From: CBDFKS01 sp965248905
GTDB lineage: Bacteria; Chloroflexota; Dehalococcoidia; Lucifugimonadales; JAGWBF01
Length of the DNA stretch: 64,000 nucleotides
Assembly (NCBI GenBank): GCA_965248905.1
Contig: CBDFKS010000007.1
Span: 868,001-932,000 of the forward strand
Direction: 5' to 3'
Part shown: positions 1 to 8,704 of the stretch, piece by piece
Numbering within the stretch: the stretch's first letter is position 1
Layout: every line of letters starts with the position of its first letter
Notes under the pieces: model-generated
Seen by the model: only the letters and a program-made list of their open reading frames with translations
What the model was told of the DNA's origin: nothing
Databases searched by the model: none
Position numbers and translations under genes: made by a program

Positions 1-251
1 GTTAGGGCCATAGCCTGTAATTTTGGTCGTCTTCCTTATGCCAGAAACCCGTCCATGGTCCGTGCCGTTTTCCAAGTGATAGATGCGGGCCGCATACGTT
101 CAACGCTAAACCTACAAAAACATCTTGCCAGCCACTGATATGCGGGGTAGAATATGTAATCTTCAAAATGGAATGTGCCTACGTTCCTACCGAACCGCCA
201 ATCCGGGACTGGCCTTCCAAACACACGAAGAATCTCAGAAGGAGGGTTTCT
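1..251. other. Upstream region of the hydantoinase gene
   Basis: No convincing gene is seen here. The stretch ends in the GGAGGG ribosome-binding site of the hydantoinase gene. Open frames across it show no recognisable protein. Confidence 0.5.
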
Positions 252-1691
252 ATGCTGGACCTGATCGTTCGAGGTGGCCGAGTTGTGACTCCCGAAGGTG
301 TGGGAGAGATGGAAGTCGGCGTCCAAGGCGAAAGGATCGCCGCGGTGGCGTTACCGGGCGCCCTCGGGTCGGAAGCCAAACGGATTATCGACGCCGGCGG
401 CAAAGTCGTACTGCCCGGTGGCATTGAGCCCCATACCCACATAGGGATTCCCGTGCCAGAATCTTGGGCGGGACGCGCAGAGGTGATAACCCAGCCCCCA
501 GAGTCGGCGAGCCGAGCAGCAGCCTTTGGAGGCGTAACCACATTTATTGACTTTGCCGGCAGCCTTGCCATTACCCCAGGCGACGAACCCTCAAGGGCTC
601 CCATCATGCAGCAGGTCGACGAGCGAAGAAAGGCTTTCGAAGGTCACTCCTATACGGACTTCGCTTTCCACTACATCATAGCAGGCGCAGCTCCACCTTC
701 GACTATCGGCGAAATCGGCGAGGCCATCCAATCCGGAGTAGCCAGTATAAAGATCTTTACAACCTTTCATGCCGCCCGCGTTCCAATGGGCCATCTGGAG
801 GCCATTTTCACAGAGGTCAAAAAGGCCGGGGGAATAATGGCCGTTCATGCCGAGGAAGACGATATCGTCATGTATATGACGGAGAAGCTCAAGCGGGAGG
901 GCAATGATCAGGGATATAACCTTCACCTGGTGCATAACAACATATCCGAGGACATAGCCTTCAGGAAGATCCTTCGACTGGCCAGGCACACCGAAACCGG
1001 CATCTACTTCGTTCATACCACGGCGAAAGAAGGCGTCGCCGCCATCACCGAAGCTCGCGCCCAAAAGCTGCCGGTATACGGCGAGGCCCTACACAACTAT
1101 CTGGAGTTCACCCACGAAGACTATAAGAAACCCAACGGGACCAAGATCCACACCTATCCCGCCATCAAGTATGGCGATGACCGGGACGCTCTCCAGCAGG
1201 GTCTGGTCGATGGACCGATCTGTACCACGGCCACCGACGAGTACACAACCTACTCGGACGTCAAGTATTGGGGTCAGACGGTGGAATCGGTTTGTGGCGG
1301 GCACAATGGAATAGAGACGCGCATGCCGGTGGCGTTTACAAAGCTGGTCGCTACCGGAAGAATAGGCCTCGAGCGCTTCGCCGCCATAACCTCAACCAAC
1401 GCGGCCAAGATTCTGGGCATGTACCCTAAGAAAGGCGCAATCGCCGTTGGCAGCGATGCCGACATCTGCCTCTTCGACACCAACCTGAAGAAGAAGCTGA
1501 CCATGAACGACCTCCACGCCGACTCCGACTACTCCATCTGGGAAGGGTTCGAGTGCGCCGGGTACCCCGTGATGACCATACTGCGAGGGAAAGTCATAGT
1601 AGAGGACGGCAAGCTCACAGGCAGCTCGTCGGACGGACAGTGGCTCAGCAGAAAGGTTGCTCCCAGTGTGCTGGCACAACCAGTAGTCTGA
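252..1691 (+). CDS. Dihydropyrimidinase / D-hydantoinase family amidohydrolase
   Basis: This 479-residue protein belongs to the cyclic amidohydrolase family, which opens hydantoin or dihydropyrimidine rings in the cytoplasm with a two-metal centre. The first metal motif HTH is at residues 61-63. The likely carboxylated bridging lysine is K167 in GVASIKIF. Later metal-ligand segments are AVHAEE, YFVHTT and TATDEYTTY. The usual Asp of the DPHTH motif is Glu here (EPHTH). The ATG at 252 was chosen because GGAGGG lies just upstream; the same frame stays open 28 codons further up without a ribosome-binding site. The gene stands alone, with an IS element inserted right after its stop. The exact substrate cannot be told from sequence. 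Confidence 0.9.
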   Translation: MLDLIVRGGRVVTPEGVGEMEVGVQGERIAAVALPGALGSEAKRIIDAGGKVVLPGGIEPHTHIGIPVPESWAGRAEVITQPPESASRAAAFGGVTTFIDFAGSLAITPGDEPSRAPIMQQVDERRKAFEGHSYTDFAFHYIIAGAAPPSTIGEIGEAIQSGVASIKIFTTFHAARVPMGHLEAIFTEVKKAGGIMAVHAEEDDIVMYMTEKLKREGNDQGYNLHLVHNNISEDIAFRKILRLARHTETGIYFVHTTAKEGVAAITEARAQKLPVYGEALHNYLEFTHEDYKKPNGTKIHTYPAIKYGDDRDALQQGLVDGPICTTATDEYTTYSDVKYWGQTVESVCGGHNGIETRMPVAFTKLVATGRIGLERFAAITSTNAAKILGMYPKKGAIAVGSDADICLFDTNLKKKLTMNDLHADSDYSIWEGFECAGYPVMTILRGKVIVEDGKLTGSSSDGQWLSRKVAPSVLAQPVV

Positions 1692-1700
1692 TCGCTCGAC

Positions 1701-2910
1701 CTAGGGATACTCTGAACAAGTCTGGGCATAGTAGCATAGAGAATAGCACTGTGTTCGGGGAGATAATTGATGGACCAGCCAACATTTGCGGACTTGGAAT
1801 ACGAGAGCAAGAAGCGCAAGACCCGCCGGGAGATATTCCTGGAGCGCATGGATGCTCTGATCCCGTGGGAACAGATGGAAGAGCGCATCCGTCCGTTCTA
1901 TCCCAAGGCGGGCCGAGGCCGTCGACCATATGAGTTGTCGGCGATGGTGCGGATACACTGCGTGCAGTTGTTCTACAACTTGAGCGATCCTGGTATGGAG
2001 GACATGCTCTACGAGGTCGAGTCGGTGAGACGGTTCGTAGGGTTGAAGCTGTCGGGCCCGCTGCCGGACGAGACGACGATTCTGAACTTCCGCCATCTGC
2101 TGGAAGAGCATGAGTTGGGGCAGAGTCTGTTCGAGGAGATCAACCGTCATCTGGAGTCCCAGGGACTGCGGCTTCGGGAGGGGACGATCGTGGACGCGAG
2201 CATCATAGAGGCGCCGTCATCGACGAAGAATCGTGCGGGTGAGCGAGACCCTGAGATGCACCAGACGAAGAAGGGGAACGAGTGGCGCTTCGGGATGAAA
2301 GTACACGTAGGCGCTGACGCTGAGACCGGAGTGGTACACAGCATGACTACGACGCCAGCTAACGTGCATGATGTGACAGAAGCGCACCGATTGCTGCACG
2401 GTGGAGAGAAACGAGTGTGGGGGGATGCGGGGTATCAGGGAGTGGACAAGCGGTTGGAGAATCGAGAGTTGGATGTGGAGTGGCGAGTGGCGATGAGGCC
2501 CGGCCGGCGACGGCACCTGGAGCCTGGCAGCTACGAGGCGTTGGCGGAGAAGCGCAAAGCGTCGGTCAGAGCGAAAGTGGAGCATCCGTTCCTGTACGTG
2601 AAACGGCGCTTTGGCTATGCCAAGGTGCGCTACCGAGGGTTGGCTAAGAACGCGCAACGGCTGGCATTGCTACTGGGGCTGGCCAACTTGATGACGGCAG
2701 AGCGCCGTCTGGCGACATGAGAGGGGCGCAGTGCGCAAATCACGGCCGGGGAGCCGCGATGGCTCCGAAAAGCCGCTTCGAGGCCACAACAGACACGGTC
2801 TGAACGCCTCAACCACGACCTGGAACGTCACAAAGATGCCTGAACGTCTCCAAAGAACGGAACCACTCTGCCCATCCACGCTTGCGCCGAGTTGTTCAGA
2901 GGTTCCCTAG
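1701..2910 (+). mobile_element. IS5-type insertion sequence with CTAG target duplication
   Basis: The element carries one transposase gene. Its ends are imperfect inverted repeats: the left end reads CTAGGGATACTCTGAACAA and the reverse complement of the right end reads CTAGGGAACCTCTGAACAA. The outermost CTAG (1701-1704 and 2907-2910) is best read as the 4-bp target duplication, so the element proper is about 1705-2906. It inserted 9 bp after the hydantoinase stop codon. Its right CTAG is also the left boundary of the next mobile element. Confidence 0.85.
1770..2720 (+). CDS. IS5-family DDE transposase
   Basis: This 316-residue transposase cuts and joins the ends of the surrounding IS. An N-terminal helical segment with PYELSAMVRIHCVQLFYNLSD matches the DUF772 region typical of IS5-family enzymes. 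The first catalytic Asp is in TIVDASIIEAP and the second in VWGDAGYQGVDKR. The catalytic Glu is probably in the C-terminal KVEHPFLYVKRRFGY segment. The gene is full length, without frameshift. ATG 1770 follows GGGGAG; a TTG codon lies just in front of it. The enzyme is probably functional. Confidence 0.88.
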   Translation: MDQPTFADLEYESKKRKTRREIFLERMDALIPWEQMEERIRPFYPKAGRGRRPYELSAMVRIHCVQLFYNLSDPGMEDMLYEVESVRRFVGLKLSGPLPDETTILNFRHLLEEHELGQSLFEEINRHLESQGLRLREGTIVDASIIEAPSSTKNRAGERDPEMHQTKKGNEWRFGMKVHVGADAETGVVHSMTTTPANVHDVTEAHRLLHGGEKRVWGDAGYQGVDKRLENRELDVEWRVAMRPGRRRHLEPGSYEALAEKRKASVRAKVEHPFLYVKRRFGYAKVRYRGLAKNAQRLALLLGLANLMTAERRLAT

Positions 2911-3004
2911 TACTTAGTCAACGTTCAAATCGATGCATCGTTTCACCCCCACTCTAACTCTCCCCCATCTAGGGGGAGAGAACAAGTCCCTTCCCCCTCG
3001 ATGG

Positions 3005-4331
3005 GCTCACTGGGGTAGGCATTTGAAATTATGAGCTTTGGGAACCGGTTTATGGTAGGTAATTTGCAAACCAGGGAGTGGGTTTGGCCAAGGTTCAGGT
3101 ATGAGCCACAGGCGAAGCCAAGGCCTACCCTGGAGCAGTTGCCGAGTCATACAGCATATGCCCTTCTTTATCACGCTATCCTTTCGGGGTCCAGAACAGC
3201 TAGGAAGTGGATGAGGGCTTCTGACTCTCTGGGGAGGTACTCCAAGAGAAATAGCGTCTTCTGCTCTGGTCCCATAGGCCGTGGCCCACAGGGTAGCCAC
3301 CGCCAGAACGAGCCAGTACCGGGCCACTCGGTCCGGGTCAGTCCGTCGAGTGCGTTGCCATTGCCAACCCACACTCTTGAGAGCGCGAAAACCCAACTCG
3401 ATCCAGAAGCGCAACCCATACCAGCATACCCCCACATCCTCGGGAGGCAAGTCGGTAATCACTATCCAGGGTTCCTTCTGGCCTTTATCCCAAACCACCA
3501 CCAAAGTACCGAAGCGGTGGCGCTTGGGATTATAAAAGGCACTGCCCCTTCCTACCCAGGCGTGGCCTGGTCCGGGAATCAGCGTCCTGGCTTGCCGGCG
3601 TTGCCCCTGCAACGGTTGAAAGCTGGTGTTGTTTTTTACCCGCATCAGTGGATGCCATCCCAAGGCCCGTATTTGCTTCCAAAGGCGGGGGCTCCACAAG
3701 CCCCGGTCAGTCATCACCAGCACCTCCATGCTTTTGGACACTTCGGGAGCAAGCAGTTGCAAAAGCCGGAGGATTTCGGGAATCCAAGCCCCCGACCTGT
3801 TAGCAGGGAGTATGGTCCAGGCAATGGGAATGGCGCTACCCCGGTACAGCACGCTTACTACCAGGGCGACCACGCGGTCTTGGTGGGCTGTTGCGTCGAC
3901 GGCCAAGGCCAGTTGTTGACCTTTCCACAAAGACAGCAGCCAGCGGAGCAAAGGCGCAAAACAGAGGGTTACATCCAACTGGATGTTGCAGGGAGTGGCC
4001 TTCTCCGAACCATCCCGAAGGAACTCTCTAAGGTATTGTCGCAGAGCATGGAAGGTGGCGATGGAGGATAGAGCATCAATCACCGCGCTTTGGCAAGCAC
4101 TCTTAGCCATGATTGCCCCATACACCCATAGCGCCAATCCACGTATTTGGCTGGATCTTAGGTCAGGAAAATACTGTTCAGTTGAACGTAGCAAGTGGTA
4201 CCATTCTCTCGGAAAGCGCATGAGTCACCTCCCCACATCCCAGTTGAGTGATACTTCTAGGATGACGGGAAAGCTCGGCGCTTTCCTAGCTGTTTTTAAA
4301 CAAGTTTTAGGATATGCCTACCCCAGTGAGC
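3005..4331 (-). mobile_element. IS4-type insertion sequence, copy 1
   Basis: This 1327-bp element has perfect 18-bp terminal inverted repeats (GCTCACTGGGGTAGGCAT and its complement). By eye it is identical to 31536-32862. The left flank CCCTCGATGG is the reverse complement of CCATCGAGGG, the site used by copy 2. The right flank TCGTCGAGGG does not give a clean duplication. Confidence 0.88.
3007..4221 (-). CDS. IS4-family DDE transposase, copy 1
   Basis: This 404-residue transposase has the catalytic residues in order: Asp in LAVDATAHQD, Asp in VMTDRGLW, and Glu in WYGLRFWIELGFRALK. That last segment fits the IS4 family signature Y-x2-R-x3-E-x6-K exactly. The stop codon lies inside the terminal inverted repeat, so the last residues are encoded by the IS end. 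The protein is identical to the copy at 31538-32752, which implies recent transposition or gene conversion. Confidence 0.88.
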   Translation of the reverse strand: MRFPREWYHLLRSTEQYFPDLRSSQIRGLALWVYGAIMAKSACQSAVIDALSSIATFHALRQYLREFLRDGSEKATPCNIQLDVTLCFAPLLRWLLSLWKGQQLALAVDATAHQDRVVALVVSVLYRGSAIPIAWTILPANRSGAWIPEILRLLQLLAPEVSKSMEVLVMTDRGLWSPRLWKQIRALGWHPLMRVKNNTSFQPLQGQRRQARTLIPGPGHAWVGRGSAFYNPKRHRFGTLVVVWDKGQKEPWIVITDLPPEDVGVCWYGLRFWIELGFRALKSVGWQWQRTRRTDPDRVARYWLVLAVATLWATAYGTRAEDAISLGVPPQRVRSPHPLPSCSGPRKDSVIKKGICCMTRQLLQGRPWLRLWLIPEPWPNPLPGLQITYHKPVPKAHNFKCLPQ

Positions 4332-4397
4332 TCGTCGAGGGGGAAGGCTAGGATGGGGGAGGAGGCACCTATCAAATCTTGGTTGACTAAGTACTAG

Positions 4398-4574
4398 AAG
4401 TCAAAACCTCTCTGAAAAAAACAGCCCCACGGTCGAGCAGACGTAAGAAAGGGCAACCCATTAGGGGGTTGCCCTTTCTCTCTATATAGGTTTTCGGCCG
4501 CCAGAGAGAGGCCCGAGGGCGGAAGCCCCGCCCCCGGGCCTTTGTTGTCATCCACGTCCCTCGAAGAGTTGCGG
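4398..4574 (-). terminator. Two hairpins downstream of the collagen-like repeat gene
   Basis: One hairpin pairs AGAAAGGGCAACCC with GGGTTGCCCTTTCT (4446-4479). The second is a GC-rich hairpin at 4510-4540 pairing GGCCCG with CGGGCC. The second resembles the hairpin after the paralogous gene at 43146-43180. Both lie just past the end of the minus-strand gene and probably stop its transcription. Confidence 0.65.
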
Positions 4575-4778
4575 CTACCGGCGCCGGAAGAAGGGCACGC
4601 AGAAACTGTTGCTGCAATGGGCCACCTTCAGGTCCAAGTTGGTAAAGTCCCAGTAGCTGATAAGCCCCAGGCCGTCGGCGCCGATGGTGATGGAGGTGTA
4701 CGAGCCGACGAAAACAGCGCTGTCGTCCACGGTGCTGGTGGTGGCGCTGGTGCAGGCGATGTTATTGCAGTGGGCCAC
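4575..4778 (-). pseudogene. Detached C-terminal repeat of the collagen-like propeller protein
   Basis: This frame encodes the seventh repeat and the C-terminus of the upstream gene, ending in VAHCSNSFCVPFFRRR. The intact paralogue ends almost the same way (VAHCSNPFCVPFFRRR). It is separated from the main frame by a 53-bp tandem duplication. Undoing that duplication would restore one continuous gene from 6190 to 4575. Confidence 0.8.
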
Positions 4779-4839
4779 CTTCAGATGCTGGTGGTGGCGC
4801 TGGTGCAGGCGATGTTATTGCAGTGGGCCACCTTCAGAT
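4734..4839. repeat. Exact 53-bp tandem duplication causing a frameshift
   Basis: Positions 4734-4786 and 4787-4839 are identical by direct comparison. The unit length of 53 is not a multiple of three, so the reading frame of the repeat protein shifts here and meets a TGA at 4783-4781. Confidence 0.9.
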
Positions 4840-6190
4840 CGCCGTTGGTAAGGTCGTAGTAGCTGATGAGCCCCCGGCCGTCGACTCCGATGGTGATGGA
4901 GGTGAACCGGCCGACGTTGCCGGCGCTGTCCAGAGCGCTCGTGGTGGCGCTGGTGCAGGCGGTGTTATCGCAGTGGGCCACCTTCAGGTCCAAGTTGGTA
5001 TGGTCGTAGTAGCTGATGAGCCCCAGACCGTCGGCCCCGATGGTGATGGAGGTGTTCTGGCCGACGGAGCCGGCGCTGTCCACGGTGCTCGTGGTGGCGC
5101 TTGTGCAGGCGGTGTTATCGCAGTGGGCCACCTTCAGGTCCAAGTTGGTGAGGTCCCAATAGCTGATGAGCCCCAGGCCGTCGGCCCCGATGGTGATTGA
5201 GGTGTACCGGCCGACGAAGCCAGCGCTGTCCAAAGTGCTCGTGGTGGCGCTTGTGCAGGCGGTGTCATCGCAGTGGGCCACCTTCAGGTCCAAGTTGGTG
5301 GAGTCGCTGTAGCTGATGAGCCCCAGTCCGTCGGCTCCGATGGTGATTGAGGTGAACCGGCCGACGAAGCCAGCGCTGTCCAAAGTGCTCGTGGTGGCGC
5401 TGCTGCAGGCGGTGTTATCGCAGTGGGCCACCTTCAGGTCGCTATTGGTTTGATCCCAGTAGCTGATGAGCCCCAGACCGTCGGCGCCGATGGTGATGGA
5501 GGGGTGCCGGCCGACGGAGCCGGCGCTGTCCAGAGTGCTCGTGGTGGCGCTTGTGCAGGCGGTGTTATCGCAGTGGGCCACCTTCAGGTCCAAGTTGGTA
5601 TGGTCGTAGTAGCTGATGAGCCCCAGACCGTCGGTCCCCTTGATGATGGAGGTTTCTCGGCCGGCGGTGCCCGTGCTATCCAGCGTGGTCCTGCTGAACC
5701 CGGGAAAGTCCAGCACACCCTCCGGGCCTTGTGGGCCCTCGTCACCCTGGTCCCCAGTAGCTCCCTCGGGCCCCTGTATGCCCTGGGCTCCCTGGTCTCC
5801 CGTCTCTCCCTTCGGGCCCTGCGGTCCTATCGGTCCCTGGATTCCCTGAGCTCCCTGGTCTCCTGTCTCTCCATTGGGGCCCTGGGGACCTAAGGGCCCC
5901 TGAATACCCTGGGGGCCTACGTCACCTTGTAGGCCCTGGATGTTCCAGTCCACAGGTGTCTCATTCTTCTTGCACTTCTCGTCCGGGCCTATGATGCGAA
6001 TTTTTCCGCTGCCTTTTCCTCCGGAGGAGTCGTCGTCACTTTGTCCATCGGTCTTGACGCAGCTGTGGACCAGGTCTGGGTCGCCTCCGTGGGCGCCAAT
6101 CTGCGCCACCGCCACGACGGCCAGGGCCGCCACCACCAATATAGCTCCCATGAAAAGAAGCCAATGCCTCGGTATTAAACCTTTGCCCAT
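4781..6190 (-). CDS. Membrane-anchored collagen-like protein with Cys-paired propeller-type repeats (frameshifted near its end)
   Basis: This 469-residue protein has an N-terminal membrane segment or signal anchor (about residues 10-30). A short Cys-containing domain follows (about 44-85), then about 24 Gly-X-Y triplets of collagen type (about 86-158), then repeats of about 49 residues. Each repeat reads roughly SITIGADGLGLISY...LKVAHCDNTACTSATTS, with two cysteines six positions apart. Counting the part cut off by the frameshift there are seven repeats, which suggests a seven-bladed beta-propeller on a collagen-like stalk. This is probably an extracellular surface or adhesion protein. A 53-bp duplication shifts the frame in repeat six. 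A paralogue without the collagen stalk lies at 41734-43116. Confidence 0.8.
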   Translation of the reverse strand: MGKGLIPRHWLLFMGAILVVAALAVVAVAQIGAHGGDPDLVHSCVKTDGQSDDDSSGGKGSGKIRIIGPDEKCKKNETPVDWNIQGLQGDVGPQGIQGPLGPQGPNGETGDQGAQGIQGPIGPQGPKGETGDQGAQGIQGPEGATGDQGDEGPQGPEGVLDFPGFSRTTLDSTGTAGRETSIIKGTDGLGLISYYDHTNLDLKVAHCDNTACTSATTSTLDSAGSVGRHPSITIGADGLGLISYWDQTNSDLKVAHCDNTACSSATTSTLDSAGFVGRFTSITIGADGLGLISYSDSTNLDLKVAHCDDTACTSATTSTLDSAGFVGRYTSITIGADGLGLISYWDLTNLDLKVAHCDNTACTSATTSTVDSAGSVGQNTSITIGADGLGLISYYDHTNLDLKVAHCDNTACTSATTSALDSAGNVGRFTSITIGVDGRGLISYYDLTNGDLKVAHCNNIACTSATTSI

Positions 6191-6516
6191 CGATTTGTAC
6201 CATCCTTTCCTTTTTTGGGTGCACCGATAGTGCCCCAGGCTCCGGCGACTATAGCACGTCCCACATCGAAGTCAACCGAACTTTTTATGTTTACATGACA
6301 AAATGGAACGGAGGTGAGAATCACTTCAGCAATGATGGCATCTCAGGCTCCCAAAGCAAATCAATCACATGGTGTCAATGAACGCTAATGTAGGTTTCAA
6401 AGGCCCTTGATTCCCGTGGAGCCTCGCAGATACACTTCCATGGGCATAACGTACTCGTAATGAGGTGGCTTACTTCGCCAAGCTCTCCTCGATATTAACT
6501 CCGGGGGTTAGACATT
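6191..6516. other. Intergenic region upstream of the collagen-like gene
   Basis: It should hold the promoter of the minus-strand collagen-like gene. I see no gene or strong repeat in it. Confidence 0.4.
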
Positions 6517-8316
6517 GTGGCCAGCCAAGCACAAACATTAAGAGCTCCTCTCCTATTAAACATCGCTTCCTCCCTTGAACCATACTTGATCGTGTTTGCC
6601 GCCAGCGCCTGCGGTCCATAGAGATAGTAGCCGGAGCTATAGGGGTGTCTCTCCATGACTGGTCAACTCGGTTTTGGTAATTGTTTAAGAAAACGAGGTT
6701 CTACCCTTTTTTAGGAGTGTTGACGTAGGAGGGTGGCAGCCATGGGACGAGAACGGATGTGGTCCGGTTCAGTTGGAACGCTCGCGGGGGAAAGAGCCCA
6801 GCGCGAAAGGTTGCCCGGGCCCGTACTAAAGGCAGATACGGGCTGGGGGGTGATGCGCATCGTGGAGGCGCTCGTCTGCGGGTACGGTGTGCCGTACCAA
6901 GCGGCGGTACCTGACTGAACTAGTATCATAGGCGTGGTGCTGGCGGGGATCAGCCTGGGCAACTATTTAGGGGGGTGGATAGCAGATCGGCTGGGTTCAC
7001 AAACCCTACTTGGTTTTATCCTTTTGGCGGGAGGTATCTCCAGCCTTAGCGTGCTGCCTCTGGTCAACCTGGCGGCCGACGCCTTCGACGGCTTACCTAT
7101 AATCACTCGTATCGTGTTGCTGACCAGTGTCCTGTTCTTCCTGCCAAGCTGCATCCTCGGCATGGTCAGCCCCCTCGTCATCAAGCTGCGTCTTAAAGAC
7201 CTGACCAAAACGGGCAATGTTGTGGGCAAGATCTATGCCATATCCACCCTTGGCAGCATCTTCGGGACCTTCATCGCCGGTTTCGTTCTGATCCAGTACA
7301 TGGGGTCTCGGCCTGTCCTCGTATTGATATCCCTCATTTTGGTGGGCATGGCCCTGGCATTCGGTAGACTGTGGCGAGCTAAGATGCCCGGGGTCGGGTT
7401 CATGGCGGTCTTCGTGGGCCTGGCTATTTTCGTGCTAACGGGACATGGAACAGACTCGCCGTGTCTGAAGGAGAGTAACTATTTCTGCATAAAGGTGCGC
7501 GATGACGTAGTGGACGGAAACAAACCGGTGAAGGTGCTGACGCTGGACAAGCTGGTCCACAGCCACGTTTCTCTCGAGGACCCCACCTTGCTGGTATACA
7601 AATATGAGCGAATTTTCTCCGAAGTCGCCTCTCAAGTAGCGGACCGAAATCCGAACCTGGTTACCCTCTCTATTGGAGGAGGTGGCTACACTCTTCCGAG
7701 GTACCTGGAGGTCACCTATCCTGAAAGTACGGTGGATGTCATAGAGATAGACCGAGAGGTCACCAAGGTGGCCTACGAATATTTGGGCCTTTCGCCGGAG
7801 AGCCGGATAACCTCCTACAACCGGGACGCCCGTATCGCCGTCCCTGACCTTGAACGCGGAGCATACGACGTAGTCTTCGGTGACGCGTTCAACGACCTTT
7901 CAGTGCCATATCACTTGACCACTTCAGAGTTCAACGAAGAGATCAAATCCCTCTTGGCGGAGGACGGCATGTACGTGGCGAACATCGTGGATAGACTATG
8001 GTCTGGTAATTTTCTGCGGTCTTTCGTGCACACGGTGGAAGGCTCCTTCCCCTACGTATACCTGCTCAGCGACGACGATGACTGGGGTAGAGACCTGAGG
8101 GACACCTATGTGGTGGTGGGCTCCCTGGGACCCCTTTCCCTCGACTCCATCCAGACTGCCAGTGCAGCCATCGGGAACACCAGTCCAATCACCCACTTCA
8201 TGCCCTCTCAGATCTTCCAAGAGTGGAGCACATTCAAGAAAAATGTGTTCTTGACAGACGATTACGCACCTGTGGAAAACATGCTGGCCCCTCTCTTCTT
8301 GGACACCAGCAAGTAG
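6517..8316 (+). pseudogene. MFS-like membrane / spermidine-synthase fusion gene, interrupted by an IS630-derived element
   Basis: The 5' part reads PYLIVFAASACG near 6580-6615. It then shifts frame and continues as EIVAGAIGVSLHDW to 6662. After the inserted element it resumes at 6919 as TSIIGVVLAGISLGNYLGG and stays open to 8316. These pieces join to the family pattern (EI.AGR..AP..G.S...W.S.IGVVLAG.SLG..LGG). The rest has further membrane segments, then a soluble spermidine-synthase-like Rossmann domain (LVTLSIGGGGYTLPRYLE, VDVIEIDREV, DVVFGDAFND). Family members may make polyamines or have other roles. The N-terminus has at least one frameshift and small deletions. The 3' 1.38 kb is free of stops and could be translated from GTG 6934. 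Confidence 0.8.
6663..6923 (+). mobile_element. Eroded, internally deleted IS630 derivative
   Basis: The sequence matches the transposase-start end of the IS630 element at 55391-56616, read in reverse. It keeps TCAACTCGGTTTTGG, the untranslated leader and the first part of the transposase gene, with many small deletions. It then jumps to a degenerate right end GACTGAACTAG. The 3' CTAG (6920-6923) is the target site in the host gene. The outer left end (about 12 bp) is missing. Confidence 0.82.
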
Positions 8317-8704
8317 GTCGACACCTCTGTGCTTGGCCAGCCAGATGCGCTGGTTACTTGCCCTGGCAGCCCGCGAGACCGTCATTGCTACGGAAATGGC
8401 CCTCACCCCGACCCTTCGACAAGCTCAGGGCCACTCCTCTCCCAATGGGAGAGGGGCCGAGGGGTGAGGGCGTTTAGGAAGCATGAATGGGAAGACCCTT
8501 GGTCTGCTGGACTCGGCCTGTACATCCGCGTAAAGTCTCGGATATACTGTAATTGGCAATAAACCAATTCATATTCGTAACGCTTCACTCGAAGCCTGGG
8601 GAAGTCGAAAATCCGAATGGAGTTACCATACGTATACTTCATCGGATAGGCCCTTTGTGAACCAAGTATATGGGCCAGTCATCTCCAGGGGTAGAGAGGC
8701 ATTG
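8317..8704. other. Intergenic region with a palindromic repeat, upstream of the sigma factor
   Basis: Positions 8399-8472 form a nested palindrome: outer arms CCCTCACCCC / GGGGTGAGGG and inner arms CCTCTCCC / GGGAGAGG. A similar unit lies at 62511-62592. The rest probably holds the promoter of the ECF sigma operon; no further gene is seen. Confidence 0.55.

Larger units (their letters stand above)
2907..4397. mobile_element. CTAG-bounded MITE (IS630-type ends) interrupted by an IS4 element
   Basis: The outer ends are CTAGTACTTAGTCAAC and its inverted counterpart, which match the ends of the IS630 element at 55391-56616. The two arms (2907-3004 and 4332-4397) match the short element at 45052-45229 in reverse orientation and contain no gene. 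The IS4 element fills the middle. The left CTAG is shared with the IS5 element upstream. Confidence 0.8.

Noticed and set aside
3031..4071. Long plus-strand open frame (346 codons) opposite the IS4 transposase
   Set aside because: It mirrors the transposase on the other strand, has no family features and recurs identically in both IS copies, so it is a shadow frame.
4823..5893. Plus-strand frames rich in Val, Ala and Gly repeats opposite the collagen-like gene
   Set aside because: They are the antisense of the repeat gene; periodicity comes from the real minus-strand repeats.
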